Shown one piece after another: positions 35,301 to 50,300 of a stretch of 64,000 nt of DNA (its first letter is position 1; each line of letters opens with the position of its first letter). The notes beneath the pieces were generated by a model. The model had not been told where the DNA came from. It saw nothing but the letters and a program-made list of their open reading frames with translations, and did not search any database. The stretch spans positions 70,641,940-70,705,939 of the forward strand of contig CM036754.1 of assembly GCA_020796225.1 (NCBI GenBank). The letters are read 5' to 3'. The stretch is from Arion vulgaris. Lineage: Eukaryota > Mollusca > Gastropoda > Stylommatophora > Arionidae. A program made the translations under genes and the position numbers.

Positions 35301-38300
35301 ATCTGCTGTCTGGCATGTCCAAACTTAACCCCTAAAATTCTTGAACTCGTCATGCCATGAACGAGTGCCCATGCCCATGAACTTGCCCATGTCACATAAT
35401 TGAGAGTGTACCTCATTGATAATATCGACTCTGTCCATACTTCTGCCCGCTTGAGTCGGGGCATTGTTTCAAGAAAGTCAGCACGCTCGTTACCCTGCAC
35501 TCCAGAGATTGGGATAGTTTTCATGTTGCCTGTTATAATTATAAAGTTCCAGTTTAGATACATCTTAGAAATCTTGTGAATTCAGTTTCCAATGTTGACA
35601 TCCCATTGTTGATTTTACATGCTCTTATACTTTCTTGATATACTCTACTAAAAATACATAATTATAGGCACTAATATAAGACACATCGAACACAACATCT
35701 AAAGAATGTGCAGTAAAACCATAGAAAGATTGAACTAAAAGATGGAGATTAGTCATCTGAGAGAAAAAATATTTACATAAACATGAAACATAGGTAGAAA
35801 GGGTGGGGTAATTATGACTGAACAGTACTATTTTCCATACATAATCGCTTGCAGTACATACAGACTGTAGAGCGACGTAGTTCATGCCCTACAGCAGTGG
35901 TGACTCAGAACCGCAGCCTGGGCAGATGACGCTCATCAGCCCAGGTCATCTACGGGTCGCTGCCCTGAAAGACAATAGCAACCTGCTGCCTTGTGGGTTT
36001 TGGTTGGGGACAGCAAAAGGCTAGCGGAGAGCGAACCGTACACAAACCCTGGTTGAAATCGAACACACCACTGAAAGAAAAGCACCTTAGTTCCAATTGG
36101 TACTGAAGGCTTGTGCACGTACATCACATTCTGACGTTTGGCTGTTTATATATCACAATAGAATGATAAAAACTTCTTAAGAACGAGAGAGAGAGAGAAC
36201 CACAGCGGCTACTGGACTGATGATGAGTGTAGGATTAGACTTACTTGATCTCCTTTTTGCCCAGTACTTTAATATCTTTGATGCATTCTTTGATCTCACT
36301 GGTTGTAAGACGATGGTTCTTGATTTCTTCAGAGTCTAAAACAATCTAACAGATGATACAAACACAAGGTAGTTATGAAGTAGTTTGGTAAACACACAGA
36401 ACAATAATCTCACAGAGTAACAAATAAATAGAAAATGAGAGCACAGACAACATTTTAAAATATGTGCTGTGTAAGTCTTCGGTTTTGATTTATTGGGTAC
36501 TTTTATAAGATTTAAAACTCACTTTATCAATACCACAACTGGACATTACAATATAGCAGTAAATGACAGAACTGACTTCCTAGCAAGAAAGGAAAGGTGC
36601 TTGAAACTACAAGTCCCAGGCTATTCACATGAAGAATCCAAGACACAAATCAAGGCAGCTTAATAGCTGAGACGGGGGACTGCCTAGAGTAGTTGATAGT
36701 AGCTCGGCCTGCTAGCTGTGAGACGCCTCATAGCTCGGGTTCGAACCTACTGTCCGGCATTTGTTCGAGTCCCTGGTCTTACTCAGGACGATAACGTGAG
36801 TACCTCTGAAGTCGGAGAAAATCTGCCTGTATGGCGAGGGAATACTAATTACAGTGTACATTGAGCACACGGCTGCCAGTGTAAGTAATTTACAATGTGC
36901 ACGCTGCTGCCATTGTAAGAAATTGGAAAACGGATTTTCACGCAAAAATCAGTTTCAGAGATGAAACTCGTCTGAGTTGAAAGCGGACGAAAGAAAAAAA
37001 GAAAAAAAAAAAAATAGCTGAGACAGTGGAGGAAAAGTCACCCTTACAATAATCTAAATACACATGCCAACAAAACCAACAGATCTCTCCATATTCAGAT
37101 CCTGGAAGGTCCCCTTGTCTGTTGCCTGGACTCTCAAGGAGCAAAGAAAGTAACACTACGACCTACAAGGCGTAAGAAGCGACTGAGGTAGGGACCTAGG
37201 AAAGTTACCCATGTGAATTAAAAAGTGCTACAGAAATCGGATGTGTTGGCCTACTTGTAAGCGCAGAACTGGCACAATGTACAATTGTTCTTAAGCTCAG
37301 ATCACATATAAATCACAAAGAGTGGTTAACGTGGTCAATATGGAGCATTCGAAGAAGACCCTGGAAGGGTTAAACAGACGCTTGAGTCACAAGTACAAGT
37401 ACTTCAAGATTAACAAGATGTAGATCTGTCCTTGTGGTCAAACACAGTATGACATTGCTGTCCTGTCAGACTTATACAGCATTGAGGAACCAGATAGGGC
37501 TATCCCACATCTCAAAAGAAATAAAAATGGTAAGACAGAGAGCATGTGCTGCATCAGACTCCCCAACTCTACTAACTAATCTAATTATCATTTTCAGAAA
37601 GAACAAAGAAAAAGAGGCACAATTGCTCATATGAGATATATCGACAAGCCTTGGGGGTAACAACAAAATCTCCCCATCATGTTTGATCCATACTGTGCAT
37701 CTTCCTCCTAGGAGGAACCCTATATCAACATTTAGATATCCACAAATTAACATGGTATTCCCCTAATGGCAGAGATAAAAACCAAATAGACCATATAATG
37801 ATCAATGGACCCTGGAGACATTCGCTGCTAGATGTTGTAGTCAAGAGAGGTGCAGATGTTGGTAGTGACCACCACCTAGTCACAGCTTATGTCAAACTTA
37901 AACTAAGAAAAACAGGACAACAGAAAAACTTCCAAAAGAGGTTCGATGTAGATAGACTAAAAGACACGGAAGTAAGGGATAAGTTTATAATGCAGATAAA
38001 GAACAGATTCCAAGCCCTAGAAAGTAATGAAACTACGGATGAAACTGACAACATAGATAGAACATGGGACAACATAGCATCTATATATAGCAAGAGCAGT
38101 GAAACATGTCTAGGGTACCGCACAAAGAAAAGAAAAGATAACACCAACAACATGGAAAATAATAGACAGCCGAAGAATATTAAAAAGAAATTGTTAGAAG
38201 CAAAGTCCGAAAGACTGAAAGCAAGATACCAAGAACAGTACAAAAGCGCAAGTAAAGAAATCAAACGGGCTGTGAGAGCTGACAAAAGAATGTATGTTGA

Positions 38301-41300
38301 AGACCTGGCAGTGCAGGCAGAAGAAGCAGCAAAAAGTGTGATCAGGGAACAGTGTACAAAATTACAAAGCTAATAAGCGGAAAACATTACAGGAGATCAA
38401 ATACTCTCATAAAGGATAAGAATGGAATACTATTGACAACGGAAAAGGAACAAGAAATACGATGGACAGAGCATTTTAAAGAATTGCTAAATAGACCACA
38501 GCCAACGGTAGTAGCAGACATACCAGAACCAACAGAGGAATTAGAAATTGGCATTGAAACACCCAGCCGGGATGAGATCATTACAGCAATTAAATCTCTT
38601 AAGAATAACAAGGCACCAGGGAATGATAACTTAAACGCAGAACTATTCAAAATAGACCCAGAACTTGCAGCTAATATATTGCAACCCTTGTTTACTACTA
38701 TATGGAATACCCAAATAATACCTGATGCATGGAACAGAGGAGTCATCATCAAGATCCCCAAGAAGGGCTCCATTGCCGATTGTAATAATTGGCGTGGAAT
38801 AACACTGCTTTCTGTCCCAAGTAAAATCTTAAGCAAAATCATCGTACAACGTATTACTGATGCTGTGGATAAGAAACTAAGAAAGGAACAAGCAGGATTT
38901 CGCAGAGGACGGAGCTGTATAGGCCAAATATTTGCTCTTAGAAATATCATAGAGCAATGCACAGAATGGCAAAGCAAACTCTATATCAACTTTGTAGATT
39001 TTGAAAAAGCTTTTGATAGCATACACCGCGATAGTCTATGGTGTATCTTAAGATGGTATGGAATCCCACTGTGTTTTATAAATATTATAAAAGCTGCTAC
39101 AGCAAGTTTGCATGCAGTGTTGAAACTTCAGAACTAAAGTTTGAAGTAAAAACAGGCGTGCGACAAGGATGTGTTATGTCAGCCCTATTATTCAACACTG
39201 TCATAGATTGGGTGATGCGTAAAAAAACGGAAGATAAGGCAAGAGGTATTAGATGGACGCTCACATCCACTCTGGAAGACCTAGATTTTGCAGATGACAT
39301 CGCACTCCTATCTCATACACATAGAGATATCCAGGAAAAGACCTGCCGCCTTAACCAATATAGTGAGATGGTTGGGCTGAAAATAAATCAGAAGAAAACT
39401 GAAGTAATGACTCTGAACATAGCAACCCCAGCACCAGTCAAACTAGAAGGTAAAACCCTCCGAGATACAACCGCTTTCACATACCTTGGAAGTGTTATTA
39501 GCAATGAAGGAGGCGCTGGATCTGACATTAAAAACAGACTGAGTAAGGCACGAAGTGCATTCATGACCCTTCAGACCGCCTGAAAATCTGCCCAATACAG
39601 CATCAGAACCAAGACTAGTATCTATAACAGCTGTGTGCTGTCAACATTGCTGTACGGATCGGAATGCTGGAGAATGACAGAACAGGATATGTCCAGACTC
39701 TCCGCCTTTCATACAACTTGTCTGCGAAAAATCTTACGCGTGTACTGGCGGACTACTATCTCGAATCAAGAATTGCTTGCACGATGCCAACAAGAGAATA
39801 TGGGCACTATCATCCGAAGCTGGAGATGGATTGGACATGTGATGCGCATGGAGACTGGCTCCGACACGAAAACTGCACTGAGATGGACTCCAGAGGGTAG
39901 GCAAGCGTGGAAGACCCAAGGCGACCTGGAGGAGAACGATAGAGCAAGAGCTGAAGGAAATGAATCATAGCTGGAACACAATACAGAGGAAGGCCATGAA
40001 CAGGGAAGAATGGTGTACGTTTGTTGCTGCCCTAAACGCCAAGGGTGTAACAGGCTAAAGAAGTGCATCTTCTCCTTCACAGCGTCTGCAAGTTATTCTG
40101 GGTCTGCTCCTCTTTTGTCTTCCTTCCGATGGCAGATCTGGTGATAGTCTTGGATTACTTCAGGGTGTCACATCCAGCTCCGTTTATCACTGTGTACATC
40201 GTTAAGGATAATATGCAATATCTATGTCTGCTGTGCTTAAAGTGACAATTATTACTCCTTTAGTTAACTGGTAACCTGTATCCATTTGCTAATGGTTTAT
40301 GCTTTTGATAAATCTTTTGACTTTATAAATTATACCTGCAACAGATAATTCACTCTTGGTTTTCAAGGATGTTGCAATGAGATGGGATCCATCAATGTAA
40401 TTCTTAGAGTCTTGGTCTATTGTTATACAGTGCATATCCTGGTTAGTGGATCGGCATAGACATCTTCACGGAGTGTGAGCTTACAACATGGAGTGATTAA
40501 AGGTTTTAGCAACAATACAAACAACTTTTGACAAATGGATGGCTGACTCTTGATTCTTATATCCATCTTCAGCCTGCCTGCCCTGCGCGTTTGCAGCGCA
40601 CTGGACGACAGGTGACAAGTCCCCTATGAGTGCGATTCAATTCCATAGGATGGCAGAAAAGCCACAGGTTCTCAAGATTTACAGTGTTTGTGGCACCGAA
40701 CCAAAGGGTTACGATGTCCATAGCACAAAGCCGAAGGCTCGAGTGCTTCTGGATCGAAAAAATTCATCTTCAAAATTACATTGGGGACTTCGCCAGTGAT
40801 ACAGAGTTCGTACACTGCAGCTGAGCTCTTCCTGCGTCAGAAAGAGATCGGAGCACATATGGTTAGTCACTGAAGTGCAATGATGATGGTCCTATCAATC
40901 AATCAAATATCCATGATAATCTTCTGCGAATGCTCCATATCGACCACAAGAGCGATTGTACGCTGTGCCAGTTATGCGCCTACAAGTAGGCCAGCACATT
41001 CAATTTTTACTACGCTTTTTATTTACTAGGGTAGCTTCCCTAGGTCCTACCTCAGTCACCTCATACTACATGCCTTATACGTCGCAGTGTTACTATTCTT
41101 TACTTCCTTACAGGCCCCAACAATCCATGATAATGTGACTGATAATAAAATCATGAACACTAACCTCTGATGACTGAGCAAGCAAATCCATGTAGCTATC
41201 ACTACTAAAGAATTGTGTAACAGGAAGTGAGAAGAACAATGTGTAGTCTCCTTCAGGGTATCCTTCCCTTTGTCTGTAGATATAGATATAAATATCGACA

Positions 41301-44300
41301 GGATGAAATTTCATTTTTTTAAATCAGATTAAACGAAGTTTTTATTTTCTGATCCAGAAGCACTTGAGCTTTCAGCTCTTCGGCTTGGTGCCACAAACAC
41401 TGTAAATCTGGAAAACCTGTGGCTTTTCTACCAGTCGCGGAATTGAACCGCACCTACAGGAGCTTGTCAGCTATCGTCCAGCGCGCTACGAACACGCTGG
41501 GCAAAACTAAGTTTAAAATCAAAATGTATGTCACATGACTGTAAATTATCACCTTCTGCATTATTTGTATTTTAAAACATTTTCTGAAACAATGAAACAT
41601 AGCTTTTATGAAACTAATTTTCTATTTTGTACTTTAAAAAAAAGTTTTTGATTAAATTCGATGCAAATGCAAGAATGGTCAAATACCATAAAAGGAAACA
41701 ATATTGTTACCAAACAAAAGTAAGCACATCTAATACAACAGAAAGGTCACTTTTCAACTGGCACTCAACCAAGTGTAGTTTTCCATATAACAATTTTCAA
41801 ATTCCCCAAACAGCTATAAAGCAAATAATTGTGAGTACAGCTTAAATAAAATTTCATGTAGCCGTTTCAGACCTTTGGGCCTGTCACTTCACATTTCTAG
41901 ACCATAGTGTGCAGGAGGACCAATTCCTTTCCTCAAATGTGGAACTAAACCTACAACACTCATGTGTCCAAGTCAATAAGCAAAAACTTGCCCATTATGT
42001 TAATCTGTCCCACCAGAACAGCTTACCCATGAAACGTTTCACACTTAAAAATTGTAATTTCTCATTAGCAGGACACTGTTGTATATAGCATATCAAGATA
42101 TAATTTCATTAAAATATTTGCCTGAGTGGTTACCGGGCCCAAATTTGGGGTGTAAAGAATAGAACCACAGTTACCTGCCACGCAGGTCATAAGAGGCGAC
42201 TAAGGAGGTTCGGCTAAAATCGGATGAACATGTCCTAAACGTGTAGAAGTCTATGCGTTTAGGGCCTACCAAACCAATGTGCAACGTAAACACGTTCTTG
42301 TCAAAGATCAGACATATCACAAAGAGTGATTAAAATTGGTCTAAAGAACAAACGCAAAGAAGAAGACAAAATATTTGCTAGATCTTTGCCTGATCTCAAA
42401 TTATTTCACTCATTGCACTGTTTCTTCATACAACTTAGTTCATCTTTGCAGAAACAGCACACTCACTACATGCTGAAAGTATTGTACATAGCATGAATTC
42501 CATAGCCCCATCAAAATCCGGGAAAATGCACTTGTAAACTGAATGGTGCTGTCTAGATTTGAACCCATGACATTAAGAAAGCAAGACTGGTATTTAATAA
42601 TCTGTAGATGTTGACTCTTAATTTGAATGTTAGTGTATTTTTATGAAAAAAAATAGACATTTTGTCCTGGACGTGTGCATTGATGAACTGCCATTTTGGG
42701 AGATATATATGTGGGTGTGTGCCACTGGAAGATTTACGTTTGCATCTGCGGCATTGAGGAGTCACAACAAAAGAGATAATTTCGATCCCATGTAGAGCAA
42801 TCTATCTATTTTACAAAAAAAGACATGCTTTCAGGGTAGGTGTGATCATGTGTCTAGTCTTATCAGAGATGGATATCAAAATGTAAGTCCCATGTTCAAG
42901 ATGAGAATATAAAAGAAATATTGGTTGTTGAAAATAGAGGAGAACCTGGCAATAATAACTAAAATCAATTTGTGTGTATGTGTTTATATATATATATATA
43001 TATAAAAACACAATCCTTAAAATTACACTGGGTAACCTTGCATATTGCTAGAGTGTATGAAACGGTGCTGTGGTGATCTTCCTGTGTAAGAAGAGATATG
43101 AGCACTGACGACTATTCTCTGAAGGTTCCTATCAATCAACCAAATTGGCAGAACAGACACCGAAGCATATCATGCAAGACTGTCCTCTCCTAGGTGAGCT
43201 GAGAAGCAACATGTGGCCACACCCAGTCGACCTGAAAACTAAGATTTGGGGAAACCTGACTGCCCAGTTTGTGGTCCACAGTAAATTAAGCACATGACCA
43301 GAGATCGCTAAGAAGAAGAATCAACTAAAAGAACACTTATTAAAAGAAAAACCATAGAATCCATACCTCTTTTTTTTCTCTGGATGAATCAAATCAATGC
43401 TTGGTCGTGGAGTTTTGTCAACCTCCTGGAACACATACTTTGGGTCAAGGAACTTGGGGTCAATCTTATCTGGAGCAATGTAACCCTGACACACAACAAA
43501 TATTTCAGCAGACTCATTTCGAGAGGCCTGTGGCTTAGTTGCATGTACATTCTTAAAAAGCTGCCCAAAGACCCACATCAGTGCATCATAATCTTTAGAG
43601 CGGAACACCTTGGTGACAAACCAACCTCCTTTGCGAAGAAAATCTGTAGCCAGCCTCAATGCATGTAAGGTTAGTTCGGCTGGAAATATATTTGGTAAAA
43701 TGTATTAGCATACAACATTATATATTTACACTAGATACACACAAAAAAATAAAGTAAAGTAAGCTAGCACACAGACTAACATTAATATATACAAATCAAA
43801 TGTGTGCTCGGTCTTACTGTACGGATCAGAGACATGGAAAACAAGTACCAAGACAGATAGTCATATAATAGGCTTTGAGTGAAGATGTTCCAGAAGAATT
43901 CCCAGAGAATACCAAATATTGATATCACCCGGTGTACAGGCATCAACAACATCAACGGGGAAATAAAATGTAGAAGATGGAAGTTGTTGCGACATATATT
44001 AAGAATGTAGAAGACACCCACATGTCGCTTTGAAATGGATTCCGGGAAACACGAGAGGTAGGGTGTGACCTAGAGAGACTTAGAGATGAACTGTAGATAA
44101 AGAGAACAGTCAGAAAAGACCTGAACTAAGCTGGCTTGCTCATTTGGTTGGAGGAAATATGTTGACGCCTTATGCTTCAAGGGGAGTTAAGAGAAGGTAG
44201 CAGACACAATATTGCAAAGTCAAGAACAGTAAAAAAGCATTTAATCTTATGGAGACTCATGTTATGCTGATTGACAGACAAAACGACGATGATAAAAATT

Positions 44301-47300
44301 TATGATTATAAACATTTTGAAATATAAAAGAACTGATTATATATAAACATTTTGAAATATAAACTCATTTGTAACATATAATTTCTATTTTTTAAATGCA
44401 TTAAGTCTTCTCTAAAGTGACATGTCATAACTGTCACAAGTTCAAACCTTGTTGAAAAGCATCGTGAATCCAGTTTTTGCCCACATTAGGAGCACCGTCA
44501 TTGAGAACACAATCTGCCTTAGCTGTATGCAATTCTTTTTTTAAGACCTGGGGAGCAATATAAAATCCAAATGTAACTGAAATATATTGCAAGATAAGAA
44601 TTTTTTTTAATTTGTGATTAGCAAGGATCACAGAACTCAGGAACTGTCCATATGTGCTCCTATCTACTCACCAAAATCCTCATTACCATAACATTACTGA
44701 TCCCACCCATTCTAAGTTGATTAATCAAATGTTATGTGCTAGTAGCTAATTAATAAACTCAAATGATAAATACCTGTCTGCACTTTTCTGTGGTAATATC
44801 CTCCTGGTATGTTTTAACATTTCGAATAGGTGGGATTGATACAAGATCAACACCTGTTTGACGAACACAAGCAGAAGATCCAAACATTAAAATTATGTGC
44901 AGCTATTCATTAAATTTGCATCATTAATAATAAAAGGTCAATTGTCGAGTCTATATATGGCCCTTTTCATCTTTACAGACGGTCAATAGGCAAGTGTTTA
45001 CTGTGACAACTTCTGAGTTTTCGCTTTTCTCTCTTGTTGTTCAGCTGCAATAAGTCTCTTCTCAAAAGACTCTGCCCTTCCGTAATGTGGCTTTCCACAC
45101 AACTCTGTCATCAGCTAGTCCCTCCCATGTGCTGGGATCTATAGAAAAGTTTTTCATTGAGGTTTTGCAGACATCTTTATATCTGAGCAGTGGTCTGCCC
45201 TGGTGCCTCTTCCTCCGACAGTTCACAGAACAACATTTGTTTTGGTATGCGATAAGTTTCCATTCTTCTCACATGTCCCAACCATCTTAGTCGTCTACTG
45301 CTGAGCATGCCCATGATGGAAGGCAGATTTGCACGTTGTAGTACTTCAGTATTGGTTATCTTGTCGTACCACCTGATGTTCATAATCTTGCGAGACATCG
45401 AAGGTGAAAGATGTTAAGTCTCCTCTCGTGTCTTGAGTAGGCTGTCCATGTTTCTGAGCCATATAGTAAAGAACTAATTACACAGGCTCGATATATTTGA
45501 GTCTTCGTCTGCAATGTCAATTTTTTGTTGTCCCACGCTCGCTTTGATAGTTTGCCGAATGTAGTAGCGGCACTCCCTATCCGAGCGTTGATTTCCTCAT
45601 CAAGAGAAAGGCTGGCAGTGACCGTGGACCCAAGATAGCAGAATTTTTGCACTGGTGTTAGATGGTCGCCATTTAGAGTGATGTTTGATGTCTTACCTCC
45701 CTGACATAATACAACTGCTTACCGTGTTGTGCTCGAGCCAAAGAACGATGAAGTGTCGTCTCTCTTTGTGCCTAGCCTGGGCAGCTGATATGGAGAATGT
45801 GCCTTGCCCATTTTGCACAAACCCCTCTCTACCCTACTGTTTTTCCAAAGGAAAGACAAAGTCTATACGTTTGGAATCCAGCAGGGTTTGCAGGAGATGC
45901 CAGAAGATAGCAAGGAATACACACTTAACCATCAACTGCCTTAGGGTCCCTCCCTCCGGATTTTTGGTCAAGGTTTACTCTTCTAGCCCTCTGCATTACC
46001 GTGCTGACCCACAAGGCAGTGGGGATTTTTTTTATCAGGGTTTACTCCCCTAGCCTTTGGCTCTCCCGAGCCCCTCTCCACAAGGCAGTGTGTGTAGCAA
46101 TTACAAATAGTACATACTGGGTAAATAACACAGTATGACCATTGTCGAGTAGTTATTCGCTTATCATTAAAAATAATGCCATCCGCACATTTCTTAATTG
46201 GTGACTGTGACAGGTCGTCCACCGTGCGATGGTCCATGCAGCTCAGTTTCTGTGGTGTAGAGGTTAGGTGCTCATCTCTCTTGCCAAAGGTACCAGGTTC
46301 GCTCCCTAGTGGAGTCATCTGGATATTTTTTCAGAGATCCCTGATCTCAGTGTAAGTGAGAGTTAGTTCCTAGTCCTATCGGAGATGGATGATAAAACAT
46401 AGGTCCAGTGTTTCATTTGAGCATGTAAAAAAAAACCTTGCAGTGGCAGTTCAAAATTGATAAGAGCAGGCTGGAAAGCAGCTGCATGGGCAAAATTTAT
46501 GAAAAAAGATGAAAATAAAATTCACAGATAGCCAGTGTGTTGCCGGGGCTCACAAAGGGAGCAAAGAATAGTAACACTGCGATATTTTATTGTCTGCTTT
46601 CAACCAGCAGTTTCATCTCTGAAACTGATTTTGCGTGAAATCCGTTTTCAATTTCTTACAATGGCAGCAGCGACATTGTAAATTACTTTACATGGCAGCT
46701 GTGTGCTCAATGTACTCGTAATTAGTATTCCTCGCCATACAGGCAGATTTTCTCCGACTTCAGAGGTACTCACGTTATCGTCCTGAGTAAGACCAGGGAC
46801 TCGAACAAATGCCGGACAGTAGGTTCGAACCCGAGCTATGGGCGTCTCACAGCTAGCAGGCCGAGCTACTATCAACTACTCTAGGCAGTCCCACACTGTG
46901 ACATAAAAGCATGCCGTAGAGGCAACTGAGGTAGGGTCCATGGGAAATTACCTAGTAAATAAAAAGGCTGCAGAAATTGGATGTTCTGGCCTACTTGTAG
47001 GTACATAACTGGCACAACATACAATCGCTCTTAGGCTTGGATCACATACAAATCACAAAGAGTGGTTAACAAGTGGTTGATATGAGGCATTCGAAGAAGA
47101 AATTCCTACATAAATATATTCACCATCATCCAAATTACACACCGCCGCCGGTGCTACAGAGTTTGTGCACTGCAGCTGAGATCTTCCTGTGTAAGAAAGA
47201 GATCAGACCACACATGGTCACTCTTTGAAGTGCAATGATGATGGTCCTATCAATCAATCATGCAGCTCCATATCTCCACTACCTGATTCTTTTAACCCAG

Positions 47301-50300
47301 TAACTCCTGTCACCTGCAAGACTTTCATACACATCACATTTGAGACTGTCACATGAAATTTGAGGTCTGATGCTCTTTCAATATTTTCTCCTCGCATGTT
47401 GACCATTCTGTAATTTAACGAGAACCATGTCACTTATCTCTTAGCTAGATTGGTCTTTCAGATCATGTAGTTAATTGATCAAGTTTTTGCTGAAGTGCTG
47501 TAGCCATCTCATCACTGTCTCATCCGAGCAGTTCAATGTCATTTGCAAAAGATAGTTTGCCACTGTCCTACATTCTGAACAAATGTAATACATACATTGT
47601 ACACAATTTAATAAGACAGTCGACAGTGCAGAGGTGGTGGTAAACACCTACTGTTTAAGTGAAAAATTTAACTGTTTTAAATGAATGAATTTGTTGCTGC
47701 CATATTAGATTCACTAACAGTAAAATTGCCAGTAAAATTAACAGTAGCATTGCCAGTCTTTAGTCAAGGTTTTATTCAATTGTGTGTGCAATGTGGATGA
47801 ACTAAATTTACGTTATGATAATGGTTGTTTTAATGGAAATTAGACTAAGAATAATAGAACACACAAACATATATCTTCTGAAATTCTTACCTATAATGAG
47901 GTTGGACATTGGAGCATTCTCTGAAGCCACCTGAAGCCATCCACCAGGGGCAGCACATAAGTCAATAATGACATTTGACCTCTGCAAAAACTCAAATTTC
48001 CTATTCAACTGTATAAGTTTGAAAGCTGCTCGGGATCTGTAACCTGCAAAATATTTGAAAAGACAGTAGTGTTGTCATGAGCTGGAACAACAATACAGTT
48101 TAAAAGCACAAGCAATACTATGAACCAAAGTTTTTTCAGTTATGTTGCAGAAAGTGGAATAAATAAGGACACACACAGTAACACATTTACAGTAACACTG
48201 ACAATGTGATCTATTAACATAATTTTGCTACTATCAGCTACAACCCAGAAGGAGCAAAGTTGGGCCTCACTGAGGCTGATGGATACTTTGTTCTGGTGAC
48301 AAGTTTGAAGATTTAGCATTATCCATAATGCACACTGCCGAAATTGGTACTCCAGTGCTATATTGAACCAATACTTCCTTTGCTTGAAATATTGTCTATA
48401 TATTCAATGTTGTCTCTTGTATAAACTTCAGTCTTTTGTAGTTCACACAGAGGTCTGTGTAGTTTTCTGTCAAGTGTTGTTTCATTAGAAACAATACTTA
48501 TGTATGTTAGCAAATCATGGACAATGAACAAGCAATCAATAATATCGCTGGAAACCAGAGATGTGGCTTTACAGAAGAATGCTGAAAATTCTATAAACAG
48601 TGAAGAAAACAAATGATGAGGTATTAAAACAGGCCTGCACACAAAGAAACCTTATCAAAGTTATAAGAATCAGACAATTAAGGTTCTTTGGACATGTAAT
48701 GCGAAGAGGAGGATTAGAACATTAGGTGACTATGGGTAAAGTTCAGGGAAGAAAAGATCGTAGAAGGCATACGGAGATGTTGGATGGTCTGACATCATGG
48801 TTAGAATAAAGGTCAACATCTGAAGTGATTAGCTGTAAAAAGGAGAGAAATAGTTGTTGAGACACATGATCGCCTATGCCAGCAGGCATGGCACTTGATT
48901 GATTAATCATGCAAAGTCAGAAGTACACTATAAGTTAATGATTGTAGGTATGTATAAACATGCCAACAACTTGTTAGTATTTAACAGAAATATCAATGGA
49001 ATTGAAAATTTTGGATAATTGAAAATCTAGGTAAAATCAAAACATTCTCGTTTGCGGTTGTTCAATGTCTCACAATGAGTCCGGTTTTCTAGATGTATGT
49101 TGTTGTGTTTGTTAGTTCATAAAGGCTTCCAAACAGCTTTGCATGGATGTTTGTCTCTGTTGGCCAGTGTTTTGTCTGCAGCTGATTTATCAGGTGAAAA
49201 TTTTGCAAAATATTCTCAGTTTTTGGGACACATATCATTTACATAGCCCCACTCTTTATTGCTTTCCTGTGAGAAGTATGGAAATGTTGGATAAAAAGTA
49301 GATATGCTGGGATCAGCAATAGAAACGTGACTAATTAGTCAGCTGTATGACACATTTTTAATTCAACACAAGACTGATGGGACAAAATGTGGGGGACAGA
49401 ATTCACCAAGAGAAAAAAAATTGTTTTGCATGACCCATTACTTTTACCAACAGATTATTCTGTTCCGCAGACTGGGACAAATGACCTGTTTGGAGTTCTC
49501 AGCATGTGAAACTATCACAAGAAAAAACAAAGATTACCAGCTATTACAGCCATTTTTATCATTCTTATTCTGAAATATAAACAGCCTTTGTCAACAACGT
49601 TTGTTTTACGTCACATCTTCTGTACCATTTGGAGCTCTAGTGTTTGTCCTTTGGCGACGTGTCTGATTTCAACCAGCGTTTACTGGGTTTGCTCTCTGTC
49701 AGCCTTTGACTGTCCCCAGCCAACCTGCAAGGCAGCAGGATGATATTTTCTTTTAGGGAAACGAACCTTAGACGACCTACCCTCCCGGGCTGTTGAGCGT
49801 CATCTGTCCAGGTTGCCGGTCTTTTAGTGGACTACTTGGTTTTCCTTCCATCCAGTTTTGTGTACTGTTTGCTCCACTAGCCTTTGATCGTCCCCAATCT
49901 AACTACAAGGCAGTAGTAGTTCCCTGAGAGCGGAAATGCGCACTGGATTCAAGCCTCTGCTGGGATTTCCAGTTTTTCTGCACATTTGGGTGGTTCGTTC
50001 ACCCCTACTCCTGCCACGCCCCCTCTTCGCTCCACCATCAGCGCCGTGCACGTCTGCCCTGGTTCCTGCCCACCATTTCTCACATTTACCATGCCTCTAG
50101 GCTGTCTGGACACTGGGCTCAACTCGGGCCCCCCACCTCAAGGCTTTGAGTTTCGCCTTATATGAGCCCACGTGCAACTCATCTCGGGGCCCAAGTTTTA
50201 ATCCCCATCCCTTCTCTGGATGCACCCCTCATCCCTTTATAGTTATCCGTTCAGCTTTTCCCATCAGCCGGGAGAAATCTGCATTAATAGTTACTCTGGG

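Larger units (their letters stand above)
36535..37640 (+). mobile_element. LINE 3' fragment split by SINE A and SINE B
   Basis: Reads [20 protein letters not shown] before SINE A, then SIFRSWK up to SINE B, then [17 protein letters not shown] and [20 protein letters not shown]. The peptide order fits an RNase H-type LINE end. Two young SINEs in one old LINE. Confidence 0.65.
46245..47262 (+). repeat. SINE family I, split by SINE B, itself split by SINE A
   Basis: The family I head and body run from 46245 to about 46535 (GTGGTGTAGAGGTTAGGTGC, then CCAGGTTCGCTCCC). The 3' tail resumes at 47105-47262 (GGTGCTACAGAGTTTGTGCA, TGCAATGATGATGGTCCTAT). Between them lies family B, which is itself interrupted by family A. 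Confidence 0.82.

Noticed and set aside
37887..38977. Long minus-strand frames (132 and 196 codons)
   Set aside because: They mirror the LINE endonuclease and RT coding strand and have no family signature of their own.
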